Of a stretch of DNA of 64,000 nt, positions 19,449-29,942 are shown piece after piece. Positions within the stretch are counted from its first letter, which is position 1. Every line of letters starts with the position of its first letter. Made by a program: the position numbers and the translations under genes. Source of the DNA: Paraphotobacterium marinum (GTDB taxonomy: Bacteria; Pseudomonadota; Gammaproteobacteria; Enterobacterales; Vibrionaceae). Under the pieces are notes generated by a model. It had not been told where the DNA came from and did not search any database. It was given only the letters and a program-made list of their open reading frames with translations. The DNA lies in NCBI RefSeq assembly GCF_002216855.1, contig NZ_CP022355.1, positions 496,001 to 560,000 on the forward strand, read 5' to 3'.

Positions 19449-20513
19449 ATGAAAAAATGTTTACCACTTTTTAAAAAGCCCCCTAAAAATATCTGTATTT
19501 TGAGGCTATCTGCAATTGGAGATGTTTCAAATACAGTTCCTTTGATAAGTGCCATTCAAACTCAGTGGCCTAGCACAAAGATTACTTGGGTGGTTGGTCA
19601 AATAGAATATAACTTAATCAAAAACATTCCTAAAGTAAAGTTTATCACTTTTAATAAAAAAAATGGTATCAAAGAATATCTTAAATTAAGAAAAGAGCTC
19701 AAAAATGAAAAATTCGATGCGTTATTAAATTTACAATCCTCAATGCGAGCAAATTTGATTTCCTTATTTATAAAATCAAAATATAAATTAGGCTATAGTA
19801 AAAATAGATCTAGAGAATTACAACACTTTTTTACCAATGTTAAAGTCCAACCAGCTCAATCAGTTCATGTTTTAGATAATTTTATGAGTTTTGGGAAATG
19901 TTTAGGAGTTTCTGAAGAAAAAATATCTTGGAATATTCCAATCAATCAAGTAAGTTTGGAAAATCTAAAAAAAAAGATACCGAATCAACCAATTTGTATA
20001 TTAATACCTTCAGCAAGTAACCCCCAAAGAAACTGGACAATAGATGGTTACCTAAAATTAATTGAATACTTGAATAAATTAGGATTTCATATCATATTAG
20101 CCGGTTCACCTGCATCACGCGAAGTTGTTTTCGCGAACAAAATCGCTGAAAATTGTTCATGCGAAGTATTAAATTTTGTTGGTAAAACAAGCTTAGAGGA
20201 TTTGTATGCTTTAATTTCAATTGCAAATTTAGTAGTTGCACCTGATACGGGTCCTGCGCATTTAGCTGCTTCACTCAATATACCCACAGTAGGTCTGTAT
20301 GCTTATCAAAATCCCCAAAGAACAGGTCCTTATAATTTTATTCAGTACACTGTTAATGCCTATGATGAAGCACTCAAAAAAGAACGTGATTCAGTACAAA
20401 AAAATTGGCGCTATAGAATTAAAAATGAGAAGGCGATGGAACTTATCAAAATCAAAGATGTTAAAGAAAAAATTGAACAAATCATTTTTGACAAGAATAT
20501 TCAAATAAATTAA
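19449..20513 (+). CDS. waaC: Lipopolysaccharide heptosyltransferase I, OpsX type
   Basis: GT9 glycosyltransferase expected to add the first heptose to (phospho-)Kdo. The 354 residues include ICILRLSAIGDVSNTVPLI near the N-terminus, ILIPSASNPQRNWTIDGYL in the middle, and the donor-binding APDTGPAHLAASLNIPTVGLYA (about 261-282). The N-terminal sequence and the pairing with kdkA resemble Haemophilus OpsX more than enterobacterial WaaC, so it likely uses phosphorylated Kdo as acceptor. It reads towards coaD. Confidence 0.85.
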   Translation: MKKCLPLFKKPPKNICILRLSAIGDVSNTVPLISAIQTQWPSTKITWVVGQIEYNLIKNIPKVKFITFNKKNGIKEYLKLRKELKNEKFDALLNLQSSMRANLISLFIKSKYKLGYSKNRSRELQHFFTNVKVQPAQSVHVLDNFMSFGKCLGVSEEKISWNIPINQVSLENLKKKIPNQPICILIPSASNPQRNWTIDGYLKLIEYLNKLGFHIILAGSPASREVVFANKIAENCSCEVLNFVGKTSLEDLYALISIANLVVAPDTGPAHLAASLNIPTVGLYAYQNPQRTGPYNFIQYTVNAYDEALKKERDSVQKNWRYRIKNEKAMELIKIKDVKEKIEQIIFDKNIQIN

Positions 20514-21014
<501 letters not shown>

Positions 21015-21015
21015 T

Positions 21016-21825
21016 CTAATGTTGACACTTATCGCAATAAACAGATGTTCTATTATTAATCCTCACTTCCTTGAGCAAGTTTCCACAAACCATACATGGT
21101 TGATCTTTACGTCCGTAGACACTTAACTCTTGTACGAAATATCCTGGCTTACCATTGGCTTGCTTAAAGTCTTTCAATGTTGTTCCGCCTTGATTGATAG
21201 ACTTTTGTAAAACAATTTTGATATTTTTCACTAATAACTCAATTTCAAGTTTTTTCAATTGATTAGCGATTCTTAAAGGTGATATTTTGCTTTCAAATAA
21301 CGCTTCATTTGCATATATATTACCTACGCCCACTACCGTTTTTTGATTCATTATGACTTGTTTAATATTTGATTTCGACTTTTTTAGAACATTAGATAAA
21401 TATTTAGTATCAAATTTTTCAGATAACGGTTCTGGACCTAAATGTGAGAAATATGCATCAAATTCATTGATATCTTTCCAAAGAACAAAACCAAATCGTC
21501 TTGGATCATTAAATACTAATTTATTCCCATTTTTTAAAATAAACTCAATATGATCATGTTTGATAAGACTATCTGACTTTTCATTAACTCTCAATGTTCC
21601 TGACATACCTAGATGGATGATAAGATAACCATCTTGATATTTCACCAAAATATATTTAGCTCTTCTTTCAATTGCAACAATCGGTTTTTTTAAACAATTA
21701 AAGATTTTATCAGAAACATCCCACCTTAATTTCCTATGGTGTAAATTAATTTCACAAATAATTTCGTTTTCAGAATAAGGCCTTATCCCTTTACATGTAA
21801 CCTCTACTTCAGGTAACTCTGGCAT
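21016..21825 (-). CDS. mutM: Formamidopyrimidine-DNA glycosylase
   Basis: Base-excision repair enzyme removing 8-oxoguanine and formamidopyrimidines and nicking the abasic site. The 269-residue protein has the catalytic N-terminus PELPEVEV (Pro1, Glu2), the lysine in HLGMSGTLR (about 72-80), the helix-two-turn-helix GVGNIYANEALF (about 166-177), and a C-terminal four-cysteine zinc finger CMVCGN...YCDKCQ. E. coli MutM has the same length. It neighbours coaD and rpmG as in E. coli. Confidence 0.97.
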   Translation of the reverse strand: MPELPEVEVTCKGIRPYSENEIICEINLHHRKLRWDVSDKIFNCLKKPIVAIERRAKYILVKYQDGYLIIHLGMSGTLRVNEKSDSLIKHDHIEFILKNGNKLVFNDPRRFGFVLWKDINEFDAYFSHLGPEPLSEKFDTKYLSNVLKKSKSNIKQVIMNQKTVVGVGNIYANEALFESKISPLRIANQLKKLEIELLVKNIKIVLQKSINQGGTTLKDFKQANGKPGYFVQELSVYGRKDQPCMVCGNLLKEVRINNRTSVYCDKCQH

Positions 21826-21854
21826 CTTTATTTAAATCCTAATTTTGTATGGAT

Positions 21855-21891
21855 AAAAAAAAGTCCGCTTCAAGAAAGAAACGGACTTTAT
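21855..21891 (-). terminator. Intrinsic terminator of rpmBG
   Basis: Arms AAAGTCCG and CGGACTTT enclose a twelve-base loop. On the minus strand the hairpin is followed by a run of eight T residues, just downstream of rpmG. The plus-strand arrangement is less T-rich. It separates rpmB-rpmG from mutM, which is read in the same direction. Confidence 0.8.
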
Positions 21892-21916
21892 TTGTTGTTT
21901 GATATAAAAACAAAAT

Positions 21917-22084
21917 TTATTTGATTTTTGCTTCTTTATACATTACATGTTTACGAACAACAGGATCAAATTTTTTAATTTCAAACTTTCCTGGCATGTT
22001 TCTTTTATTCTTATCAGTTGTATAAAAGTGACCAGTTCCAGCTGAAGATACTAATTTAATTTTTTCACGAATGCCTTTAGCCAT
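21917..22084 (-). CDS. rpmG: 50S ribosomal protein L33
   Basis: A 55-residue basic ribosomal protein beginning [21 protein letters not shown] and ending [12 protein letters not shown], matching the family along its whole length. It lacks the CxxC zinc-binding pairs, so it is the zinc-independent form seen in E. coli. It follows rpmB by 14 bases and is followed by a strong terminator. Confidence 0.96.
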   Translation of the reverse strand: MAKGIREKIKLVSSAGTGHFYTTDKNKRNMPGKFEIKKFDPVVRKHVMYKEAKIK

Positions 22085-22098
22085 TTCAAATATCCTCT

Positions 22099-22335
22099 TT
22101 AAACGTTTTCACCACGTGCACGAATATCAGCTAATACAGCATCGATACCTTTTTTATCGATGATACGCATACCTTTTGCTGTTAAACGTAATTTAACAAA
22201 TCTTTTTTCATTTTCTACCCAGAAACGATGTGTTTGCAGGTTCGGTAGAAAACGACGCTTGGTGGCATTTCGCGCATGAGAACGGTTATTACCCGTCACT
22301 GGGCGCTTGCCTGTTACTTGACATACTCGAGACAT
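22099..22335 (-). CDS. rpmB: 50S ribosomal protein L28
   Basis: The start at 22335 gives [20 protein letters not shown] and 78 residues, the E. coli L28 length; an upstream in-frame ATG at 22350 would add MEKTI, which the family lacks. GGAGA lies upstream of the chosen ATG. It is cotranscribed with rpmG. radC, usual between rpmB and coaBC in E. coli, is absent and a 220-base gap divergent from coaBC remains. Confidence 0.96.
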   Translation of the reverse strand: MSRVCQVTGKRPVTGNNRSHARNATKRRFLPNLQTHRFWVENEKRFVKLRLTAKGMRIIDKKGIDAVLADIRARGENV

Positions 22336-22555
22336 GATTGTCTTCTCCAAATCGTTTCAATAAATTAATTATAATTTTTTATATAATTATACTTCTACTA
22401 AGGTGGCACATTATACTAATTACAAATCTTGATCTCAAGATTTTTTTCAATTTTATTGTATTAATTTCCTTAAAAGTAGACAATAACATCGAAAAAACTT
22501 AATCTAACAATATAAAATTGATGTTTAACAATACACCATAAAAGAAATTTTACAT

Positions 22556-23791
22556 ATGCTCAACAACAAAAAAATATTAATTGGCATTTCAGGTGGCATA
22601 GCATCCTATAAATGTGCCGAACTGATCAGAAGATTAAAAGAACACGGAGCTCAAGTTAGGGTCATCATGACCGAAAGTGCAAAAGAGTTTATAACACCTT
22701 TAACAATTCAAGCTGTATCCGGTGAACCAATCTCAGACAATCTTCTTGATCCTGAAGCTGAAGCTGCAATGGGGCATATAGCTCTGGCTAAATGGGCTGA
22801 CATCATTGTCATTGCACCTGCTACAGCAAATACAATTGCTAAAATAACGGCTGGTTTAGCCGACGACTTATTATCAACAGTTTGTTTAGCAACAGATGCG
22901 CCAATCGCTATTGTACCAGCTATGAATCAGCAGATGTATGCAAGCGTTGCAAATCAAGAAAATTTAAAAACACTTACGCATCGAGAGTACTTAATCTGGG
23001 GGCCAGCTTCAGGTCCGCAAGCTTGTGGTGATATTGGCAAGGGCCGTATGATTGAGCCTAATGAAATATTACATGAATTAACCAATCACTTTAACCTCAA
23101 TAGTGTTTGTTTAAAAAAAAGTATTTTAATTACAGCAGGACCAACAATTGAGCCAATTGACCCTGTTAGATACATAAGTAATCATAGCTCAGGAAAAATG
23201 GGGTTCGCACTAGCTGAAATGGCCTCCAAATTAGGTTACAAAGTTTTCCTGGTTTCTGGTCCAGTAAATCTAAAGCACTCAAATTCAATCGAAAGAATAA
23301 ACATTACTACTGCCGATGAAATGTTGTCTGAAGTTAAAAAGCTGATTCAATGCCAAAAAATTGATGTTTTTATTGGATGCGCAGCCATTGCTGATTTTAA
23401 ACCAGTTAACTATCATGAACAAAAAATAAAAAAGATTAACTCTGCAGATCAAACATCTAAAAAAACTGAAGAAATGACACTCACTTTAACAAAAAATCCA
23501 GACATTTTAAGATATGTTGCTAATTTAGATATTCAGCGCCCATTCACTGTAGGTTTTTGTGCTGAAACACAAAATTTAGAAGAAAATGCCAAATTGAAAT
23601 TAATAAACAAGAAATTGGATTTAATTTGTGCAAATGATGTTTCTAAAAAAGAGCAAGGGTTTAATAGCGATCAAAATAGTGTCACCTTATATTGGGGTAA
23701 CAAACAAAAAGAACTTGATTTAGCATCCAAAGAGAAAATAGCCATGGGTATTCTAAATCATATCCAAGAAATCATACCAAAAAAAATATAG
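22556..23791 (+). CDS. coaBC: Bifunctional phosphopantothenoylcysteine decarboxylase / phosphopantothenate-cysteine ligase
   Basis: Two consecutive steps of coenzyme A synthesis on one polypeptide. The N-terminal flavoprotein decarboxylase (about 1-190) shows [15 protein letters not shown], the catalytic histidine region [23 protein letters not shown] and the cysteine of [13 protein letters not shown]. The C-terminal ligase (about 190-411) shows [24 protein letters not shown]. At 411 residues it is close to E. coli (406). dut follows after 11 bases, as in E. coli. Confidence 0.96.
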   Translation: MLNNKKILIGISGGIASYKCAELIRRLKEHGAQVRVIMTESAKEFITPLTIQAVSGEPISDNLLDPEAEAAMGHIALAKWADIIVIAPATANTIAKITAGLADDLLSTVCLATDAPIAIVPAMNQQMYASVANQENLKTLTHREYLIWGPASGPQACGDIGKGRMIEPNEILHELTNHFNLNSVCLKKSILITAGPTIEPIDPVRYISNHSSGKMGFALAEMASKLGYKVFLVSGPVNLKHSNSIERINITTADEMLSEVKKLIQCQKIDVFIGCAAIADFKPVNYHEQKIKKINSADQTSKKTEEMTLTLTKNPDILRYVANLDIQRPFTVGFCAETQNLEENAKLKLINKKLDLICANDVSKKEQGFNSDQNSVTLYWGNKQKELDLASKEKIAMGILNHIQEIIPKKI

Positions 23792-23802
23792 AGAAATAGT
23801 AC

Positions 23803-24255
23803 ATGAAAAATGTTGCGTTGAAAATTTTAGATAAAGAATTTATTAATACATACTCAGTACCCGCCTATTCTACAGAGGGTTCAGCAGGACTAGATTTAAG
23901 AGCTTGTATTAAAGAGCCATTAACATTAGAACCCAACGAAACTAAACTTATTAATACAGGTATTGCCATTCACATAAAAGATCCTAGTGTTGCAGCAACA
24001 ATTTTACCTCGTTCTGGTCTTGGTCATAAAAGTGGTATCGTTTTGGGAAATTTAGTTGGTCTTATTGATTCAGATTACCAAGGTGAGCTTAAAATTTCAG
24101 CTTGGAATAGAAGTGATACAGCATTTGTGGTTCAACCTGGAGATCGTATAGCTCAACTCGTTTTTGTTCCAATTATTCAAGCACACTTTGAAGTGGTTGA
24201 AGACTTTAATGAAACTCAGCGTGGACAAGGTGGTTTTGGTCATACTGGCGTTTAA
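23803..24255 (+). CDS. dut: Deoxyuridine 5'-triphosphate nucleotidohydrolase
   Basis: Homotrimeric dUTPase that keeps uracil out of DNA and supplies dUMP. All five family motifs are visible in 150 residues: AGLDLRA (1), [15 protein letters not shown] (2), [11 protein letters not shown] (3), RIAQLVF (4) and the C-terminal [11 protein letters not shown] (5). Length matches E. coli Dut (about 151). It is cotranscribed with coaBC. slmA, which follows dut in E. coli, is missing. Confidence 0.97.
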   Translation: MKNVALKILDKEFINTYSVPAYSTEGSAGLDLRACIKEPLTLEPNETKLINTGIAIHIKDPSVAATILPRSGLGHKSGIVLGNLVGLIDSDYQGELKISAWNRSDTAFVVQPGDRIAQLVFVPIIQAHFEVVEDFNETQRGQGGFGHTGV

Positions 24256-24268
24256 TTAATTTAGATAT

Positions 24269-24327
24269 GAAATAAGTCTATACTTAATATGATTGTTTAT
24301 AGTAAAGACTATGTATAGACTTATTTA
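24269..24327. terminator. Bidirectional hairpin between dut and pyrE
   Basis: Arms AAATAAGTCTATA and TATAGACTTATTT form a perfect 13-base-pair stem around a loop of about 31 bases, in the gap between the convergent genes. The A/T-rich arm ends could serve as T-runs on either strand. Confidence 0.6.
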
Positions 24328-24337
24328 AATTTTGTAA

Positions 24338-24985
24338 TTAAATGTTTGCTCCATATTTTTGTCTATAAGCATTTAAATGCTCAATTTGCTCTGTAAAAAT
24401 ATTTTCGTCTTTTAAATAATCTACAACATCATTTAGAGTAATAATAGGATACACTGATATATTATGTTGCTTCTCAATTTCTTGTATTGCAGATAGGTTA
24501 CCTAATCCTCGCTCTTGTCTATCAAGCGCAATAACGATACCCGCTAAATTGGCATTTGCTTCTTTAAGCAGTTCCATAGACTCTCGAACAGCCGTTCCTG
24601 CAGATATAACATCATCAACCAAAAGAACATTACCTTCTAAGGCGGCACCCACAATATTCCCACCCTCTCCATGTTTTTTAGCTTCTTTACGGTTAAAACA
24701 ATAAGGTGCCTCTTTTTGATAATTTCTAAAAAGAGACGCCACTGTACTAGTTGCTATGGGTATTCCTTTGTAGGCAGGACCGAAAACTACGTCAAAATCA
24801 ATCTTTGAATCCATTATTTTAGATGCATAGAAGTCACCTAATTGAGATATTTTTTTTCCTGAGTTAAATAATCCAGCATTAAAAAAATAAGGACTGATGC
24901 GACCAGATTTGAGTGTAAATTGACCAAAACACAAAATATCAGATTCAATTAAAAATTTAATAAATTCTCTTTGATAACTTTTCAT
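24338..24985 (-). CDS. pyrE: Orotate phosphoribosyltransferase
   Basis: Makes orotidine monophosphate from orotate and PRPP in pyrimidine synthesis. The 215 residues include FGPAYKGIPIA (about 65-75), the flexible-loop FNRKEAKKHGEGG (about 97-109) and the PRPP motif VLLVDDVISAGTA (about 119-131). Length matches E. coli PyrE (213). E. coli has rph upstream of pyrE; it is not present here. It is divergent from yicC. Confidence 0.96.
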   Translation of the reverse strand: MKSYQREFIKFLIESDILCFGQFTLKSGRISPYFFNAGLFNSGKKISQLGDFYASKIMDSKIDFDVVFGPAYKGIPIATSTVASLFRNYQKEAPYCFNRKEAKKHGEGGNIVGAALEGNVLLVDDVISAGTAVRESMELLKEANANLAGIVIALDRQERGLGNLSAIQEIEKQHNISVYPIITLNDVVDYLKDENIFTEQIEHLNAYRQKYGANI

Positions 24986-25112
24986 GAAGAAACCCCCTAT
25001 AATACAACCTATTACGATCTAATTTATAATAATAAACAATCTATTCCATAATTTGATTCATATGATATATTAGTCTAATCAAAATTTAAACATATTCAAT
25101 TGAGCACTCATT

Positions 25113-25976
25113 ATGATAGCAAGTATGACTGGTTATGCTTTTCAAGAATTTCAAAAAAGTTGGGGTACACTCTCATGGGAACTACGTTCAGTAAACCATA
25201 GGTTTTTAGATTTAAACTTAAAACTTCCTGAATCTTTTAAATTTTTAGATCCAGATATTAAGAGTTTCCTCAAAAAACGTGTTTCTCGAGGTAAAATAGA
25301 AATCATCCTGCGCCTTAATCTTTTAAATAACATCAGTGAAGAAATATCCATAGATGAACAAATGTTAGATAATTTAATTCGATCTATTCATCATATTAAA
25401 ACAAAAACGCAATGTGATAGTGTCAACCCTCTTGAAATATTAAAGTATCCAGGAGTTATTAAAGAGAGTAAGCAAAACATCGATGAATTAACATCTGATA
25501 TTAACAACAGCTTATCTCAAGCATTAAATTCGTTTATTGAAAATAGGAAAGCTGAAGGCCAAAAAATAAAAGATTCATTGACTGAAAAACTTGACAAAAT
25601 TGAACTTGAAACTCAAAAAATTAATAAAGTTGTTCCAGAAATTATTGAGACTCAAAGACAAAAGATTAAAGCTCGTTTAGAAGAACTAAATTTAAAATTA
25701 GATGCTGATCGTGTAGAACAAGAAATAGTTCTTTTAGCTCAAAAGATTGATATTCAAGAAGAGTTGGATCGTCTCGGTTTTCACGTAAGTGAAGCAAAAA
25801 ATATACTTAATAAAGGTGGTTTGACAGGAAGAAAGTTAGATTTTTTAATGCAAGAATTTAACCGCGAATCGAATACAATTGCATCAAAGTCCATAAATAA
25901 AGATGTAACCAAATCTGCTGTTGAATTAAAGGTATTAATTGAACAAATGCGTGAGCAAATCCAGAATATCGAATAG
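25113..25976 (+). CDS. yicC: YicC family endoribonuclease
   Basis: The 287-residue protein matches E. coli YicC (287). It starts MIASMTGYAF, carries WELRSVNHRFLDLNLKLPE (about 26-44), and ends with the conserved helical DUF1732 part, with QEIVLLAQKIDIQEELDRL (about 207-225) and GRKLDFLMQEFNRESNTIASKS. Family members have been reported as endoribonucleases that affect RyhB turnover; that role is carried over from E. coli. Gene position divergent from pyrE is conserved. Confidence 0.93.
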   Translation: MIASMTGYAFQEFQKSWGTLSWELRSVNHRFLDLNLKLPESFKFLDPDIKSFLKKRVSRGKIEIILRLNLLNNISEEISIDEQMLDNLIRSIHHIKTKTQCDSVNPLEILKYPGVIKESKQNIDELTSDINNSLSQALNSFIENRKAEGQKIKDSLTEKLDKIELETQKINKVVPEIIETQRQKIKARLEELNLKLDADRVEQEIVLLAQKIDIQEELDRLGFHVSEAKNILNKGGLTGRKLDFLMQEFNRESNTIASKSINKDVTKSAVELKVLIEQMREQIQNIE

Positions 25977-26174
25977 AATATCGATGACATTCAACCTATT
26001 TTACACTCTTATGTTTTCAAGGTTTTTTCTAGTTGTTTATTTCAATGGATTTCATCAAATCACTTTAAATTAAGTTAAAGTGGTGAAAAAGGCGGGAACA
26101 TGAATTTTAGGATTTTTGACAAATTAAACTTAAAAATGTAAATTATCTTTTTTATTTAGAATAATAGGTTTATT

Positions 26175-26798
26175 GTGTATCAAGGTACATTATACATTGT
26201 TTCTGCACCCAGTGGTGCCGGAAAGTCATCTTTGATTTCAAGATTACTCGAAACTACTCCTAATTATGCTGTAAAAGTATCTGTTTCTCACACTACCAGA
26301 GAAAAAAGACCTAATGAAAAAAATGGTATTCATTACCATTATGTTTCTGAGCAAGAGTTTGAAACGTTAATAAAGCAAAATGACTTTCTTGAATATGCTA
26401 AAGTATTTGGGAATTACTATGGTACATCCCATAATTGGATTACAGAGCAACTTTCAAAAGGAATCGATGTTTTTTTAGATATTGATTGGCAAGGTGCCAG
26501 ACAGATAAAAGAAAAAGTACCTGATGTTAAGACCATTTTTATCGCTCCCCCCTCAAAGGAGGAACTTGAGCGAAGGCTAATTGCTCGTGCTCAAGATAGT
26601 GATGAAACTATCCAAAAAAGAATGTTAGAGGCATCTTCAGAAATTTCTCACATTTTTGAATATGATTATGTTATAATTAATGACGACTTTGAAATTGCTT
26701 TAATGGACTTAAAGGCAATAATTCGAGCTGAAAAGCTCAAAAAAAACAAACAAGTACAAAAAAATGAGAATTTAATCAATTCTTTAATCAAAAAATAA
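26175..26798 (+). CDS. gmk: Guanylate kinase
   Basis: Phosphorylates GMP to GDP. The 207-residue protein equals E. coli Gmk in length. Present are the P-loop [12 protein letters not shown] (about 9-20), the GMP-binding [21 protein letters not shown] (about 37-57) and [10 protein letters not shown]. The start is GTG ([14 protein letters not shown]). It heads the gmk-rpoZ-spoT-trmH-recG group, conserved in order with E. coli. Confidence 0.96.
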   Translation: MYQGTLYIVSAPSGAGKSSLISRLLETTPNYAVKVSVSHTTREKRPNEKNGIHYHYVSEQEFETLIKQNDFLEYAKVFGNYYGTSHNWITEQLSKGIDVFLDIDWQGARQIKEKVPDVKTIFIAPPSKEELERRLIARAQDSDETIQKRMLEASSEISHIFEYDYVIINDDFEIALMDLKAIIRAEKLKKNKQVQKNENLINSLIKK

Positions 26799-26818
26799 TT
26801 TATTTTAGAGGTACAATA

Positions 26819-27100
26819 ATGGCTCGAGTTACAGTTCAAGATGCAGTTGAAAAAATTGGAAACCGTTTTGATTTAGTCCTAGTTGCTGCAAGAAGAGCTA
26901 GACAAATGCAAACAGGTGGGAAAGATTCCTTGGTACCTGTTGAAAATGATAAGTATACTGTTTTAAGCTTAAGAGAAATTGAAGAAGGTTTAATCAATAA
27001 AGAAGTTCTTGATGCTAGAGAAAGACAAGAAATTCGCGAGCAAGAAGCTGCAGAATTAGCTGCAGTAAGTTCAATCAATAACCCGCATTTAAATAGATAA
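26819..27100 (+). CDS. rpoZ: RNA polymerase omega subunit
   Basis: Small subunit that binds the beta' subunit and takes part in (p)ppGpp binding in proteobacteria. The 93 residues begin [36 protein letters not shown], nearly the E. coli sequence (91 residues). GAGGT precedes the ATG. It sits between gmk and spoT, the usual arrangement, linking the ppGpp hydrolase gene to its polymerase partner. Confidence 0.97.
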   Translation: MARVTVQDAVEKIGNRFDLVLVAARRARQMQTGGKDSLVPVENDKYTVLSLREIEEGLINKEVLDARERQEIREQEAAELAAVSSINNPHLNR

Positions 27101-27122
27101 ATAATAGAAGAAAGGAATCTTT

Positions 27123-29237
27123 TTGCATTTATTCCATAGCTTAAAAGATATCATTACTCAATATCTACCTGAACATGAGGTAGATATTATAAGACAAGCC
27201 TACGTTGTTGCAAGAGACGCACATGATGGTCAAATGCGCTCTTCTGGTGAACCCTACATCATTCATCCAGTAGCAGTAGCAAGGCTTTTAGCTGACATGC
27301 GCCTTGATCATGAAACACTAGCTGCAGCACTACTTCATGATGTCATGGAAGATACTGAAATTACTAAAGAAGATATCCAAGAACAATTTGGTCCAGTGAT
27401 TGCTGATTTAGTAGATGGCGTAACAAAAATAGACAAACTAAAGTTTGCAGACAAAAAAGAAGCTCAAGCTGAAAACTTCCGAAAAATGATTATGGCTATG
27501 GTGCAAGATATTAGAGTTATTTTACTCAAACTTGCTGATAGAACTCATAATATGCGAACACTAGGCGCACTTCGACCTGATAAAAGGAGACGTATCGCCA
27601 AAGAAACCCTAGAAATTTATGCACCATTAGCGCATAGACTAGGTATTCATAGCATTAAAGTGGAATTAGAAGAATTAGGTTTCGCAGCATTGTATCCCAA
27701 CAGAAGCAAAGTTTTAAAAAGTGTAATAGCCCTTGCTCGTGGAAATCGAAAAGAAATTATCAATAAAATACTCTCTGAGATTAAAGGGAGGTTAGAAGAA
27801 TCAGGCATACCCTCTGACGTTTTTGGTCGAGAGAAAAATCTCTACTCTATTTATAATAAAATGAAAAATAAAGAGCAGAAATTTCATAGTATTATGGATA
27901 TTTATGCTTTCAGAATAATTGTAAAAGATTTAGATACTTGCTACCGTGTTTTAGGTTCTATGCATAATCTTTACAACCCAAAACCTGGTAGAGTTAAAGA
28001 TTATATTGCCGTACCCAAAGCGAATGGCTATCAATCTTTACATACATCGATGGTTGGTCCACATGGGGCTCCTGTAGAAGTTCAAATCAGAACTGAAGAT
28101 ATGAATCAAATGGCTGAAAAAGGGGTTGCTGCTCATTGGTCTTACAAAGATAATAATGAAAAAATTGATTTAAGCAATACCGCTCACCTTAAAGCGCAAA
28201 GATGGATGCAAAGTTTATTGGAATTACAGCAAAGCATAGGCAATTCTTTTGAATTTATTGAACATGTTAAATCAGATTTATTTCCTAATGAAATTTATGT
28301 TTTCTCTCCCAAGGGTAAAATTATTGAATTACCCGTAGGTGCAACAGCAGTAGATTTTGCATATGCAGTCCATACTGATTTAGGTCATAAAACAGCTGGT
28401 GCTAGAGTTAATCGTGCTCCTTATCCACTTAGTAAACCTCTTAAAAATGGCCAAACAGTTGAAATTATAAGCTCGCCTAAAACCAAACCCAAAGGTACTT
28501 GGTTAAATTATGTCGTTACTTCAAGGGCCAGAACTAAAATACGCCAAGCTTTAAAAAGCATGAAAAAAGATGAATCTATTACTTTAGGTGAAAAACTTCT
28601 AAAACATGCTTTAGGTAAAAATATTTCTATTGAAGATCTTCCTCAAGATGATTTAAACAGCGTATTAAATGAATTTAAGTTAAATAATCTTGAAGAGCTT
28701 TACATCAATATTGGACTAGGTAAATTGACCAGTTTCGTTGTTGCTCGCAAATTAAAAAGCAGTAGTGATGAAATCATAGAAGAAAACGAAAAAAGCCAAT
28801 TTGCGATTAAGGGTGCCTCAGGCATACTCACTCATTTTGCAAATTGCTGTCACCCCATCCCAGGAGATCCTATCATTGCCTATATGAGCAATGAAAAAGG
28901 CCTTGTTGTTCATACAGAAGACTGTTCTAATATAAAAGGCTATCAAAATGAACCTGAGAAATACTTATCCATAGAATGGGAAGAAGATTTTGACCGAGAG
29001 TTTATGACTGTTTTAAGAATCGATATGCATAACCGACAAGGAATTCTAGCCGACTTAACCCATACTATTGCTAAAATGAACTCTAATATCCAAAAAATAT
29101 CGACTGAAGAAAAAGATGGTAGACTTTATACAGCTCTAATTCATTTAACTACAAAAAACAGAGTTCATCTCGCTCAAATTATTAAGCAAATCAGAATCAT
29201 GCAAGATATTGTGAAAGTATCCAGATTAAAAAATTAA
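27123..29237 (+). CDS. spoT: Bifunctional (p)ppGpp synthase/hydrolase SpoT
   Basis: Controls the alarmone (p)ppGpp. The 704 residues match E. coli SpoT (702) across all domains: HD hydrolase (about 20-195) with LLHDVMEDT and DRTHNMRTL, synthetase region (about 230-345) with GREKNLYSIYNKM and IAVPKANGYQSLHTSM, TGS (about 390-445), the zinc-finger-like FANCCHPIPGDPI (about 568-580), and C-terminal ACT (about 625-704). The start is a TTG giving MHLFHSLKDII, with GAAAGGAA upstream. It runs straight into trmH (4-base gap). Intact SpoT suggests regulated growth rather than extreme genome reduction. Confidence 0.97.
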   Translation: MHLFHSLKDIITQYLPEHEVDIIRQAYVVARDAHDGQMRSSGEPYIIHPVAVARLLADMRLDHETLAAALLHDVMEDTEITKEDIQEQFGPVIADLVDGVTKIDKLKFADKKEAQAENFRKMIMAMVQDIRVILLKLADRTHNMRTLGALRPDKRRRIAKETLEIYAPLAHRLGIHSIKVELEELGFAALYPNRSKVLKSVIALARGNRKEIINKILSEIKGRLEESGIPSDVFGREKNLYSIYNKMKNKEQKFHSIMDIYAFRIIVKDLDTCYRVLGSMHNLYNPKPGRVKDYIAVPKANGYQSLHTSMVGPHGAPVEVQIRTEDMNQMAEKGVAAHWSYKDNNEKIDLSNTAHLKAQRWMQSLLELQQSIGNSFEFIEHVKSDLFPNEIYVFSPKGKIIELPVGATAVDFAYAVHTDLGHKTAGARVNRAPYPLSKPLKNGQTVEIISSPKTKPKGTWLNYVVTSRARTKIRQALKSMKKDESITLGEKLLKHALGKNISIEDLPQDDLNSVLNEFKLNNLEELYINIGLGKLTSFVVARKLKSSSDEIIEENEKSQFAIKGASGILTHFANCCHPIPGDPIIAYMSNEKGLVVHTEDCSNIKGYQNEPEKYLSIEWEEDFDREFMTVLRIDMHNRQGILADLTHTIAKMNSNIQKISTEEKDGRLYTALIHLTTKNRVHLAQIIKQIRIMQDIVKVSRLKN

Positions 29238-29241
29238 ATCT

Positions 29242-29931
29242 ATGAACCCATTAAGATACAAAAAAATTTTAGAGTTATTAAAGCGAAGGCAGACAGATTT
29301 AACTTTATGTTTAGATCAGGTTCACAAACCCAATAATGTTTCAGCGATAATTCGAAGTGCTGATGCAACTGGTGTGCATAACATTCATGCTGTCTGGCCA
29401 AATAAAAAAATGAAAATGTTATCTCACACATCTGCTGGCGCGAGAAATTGGGTTTATGTTGATGTTCATAATTCCATTGATGACGCTTGTGAAATCTTTA
29501 GAAATAAATCAATGCAAATATTGGTTACTGATTTACATGAAAAATCAGTTGATTTTAGAGAAGTAGATTACACGAAGCCTACTGCAATTATTCTTGGGGG
29601 CGAAAAATTTGGAACGTCTCAAACTGCTAAAGATAATGCATGTCAACCCATTAACATACCCATGTTAGGCATGGTTGAGTCATTGAACGTTTCTGTCGCT
29701 GCAGCTCTTATTTTATTTGAAGCACAAAGACAAAGAAGTATTAAAAATTTCTATGATCGTAACCCTTACCCATTAAGTGAAGATGAAATACAAAAAATTT
29801 TATTTGAAAAAGGTTATCCTATCTTAGCTAAAGTGGTAAAAAGAAAGGCATTACCTTATCCTCACATTAATAGTGAAGGACAAATATGTGCACCTGATTC
29901 ATGGTGGAGTTTAGTAAGACAACATCCATAA
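29242..29931 (+). CDS. trmH: tRNA (guanosine(18)-2'-O)-methyltransferase
   Basis: SPOUT methyltransferase making Gm18 in the tRNA D-loop. The 229 residues equal E. coli TrmH. Motif 1 region DQVHKPNNVSAIIRSADATG (about 28-47), motif 2 IILGGEKFGTS (about 115-125) and motif 3 PMLGMVESLNVSVAAALILFEAQRQR (about 138-163) form the SAM-binding knot. It is between spoT and recG, as in E. coli. Confidence 0.96.
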   Translation: MNPLRYKKILELLKRRQTDLTLCLDQVHKPNNVSAIIRSADATGVHNIHAVWPNKKMKMLSHTSAGARNWVYVDVHNSIDDACEIFRNKSMQILVTDLHEKSVDFREVDYTKPTAIILGGEKFGTSQTAKDNACQPINIPMLGMVESLNVSVAAALILFEAQRQRSIKNFYDRNPYPLSEDEIQKILFEKGYPILAKVVKRKALPYPHINSEGQICAPDSWWSLVRQHP

Positions 29932-29942
29932 AGGACATTGAA

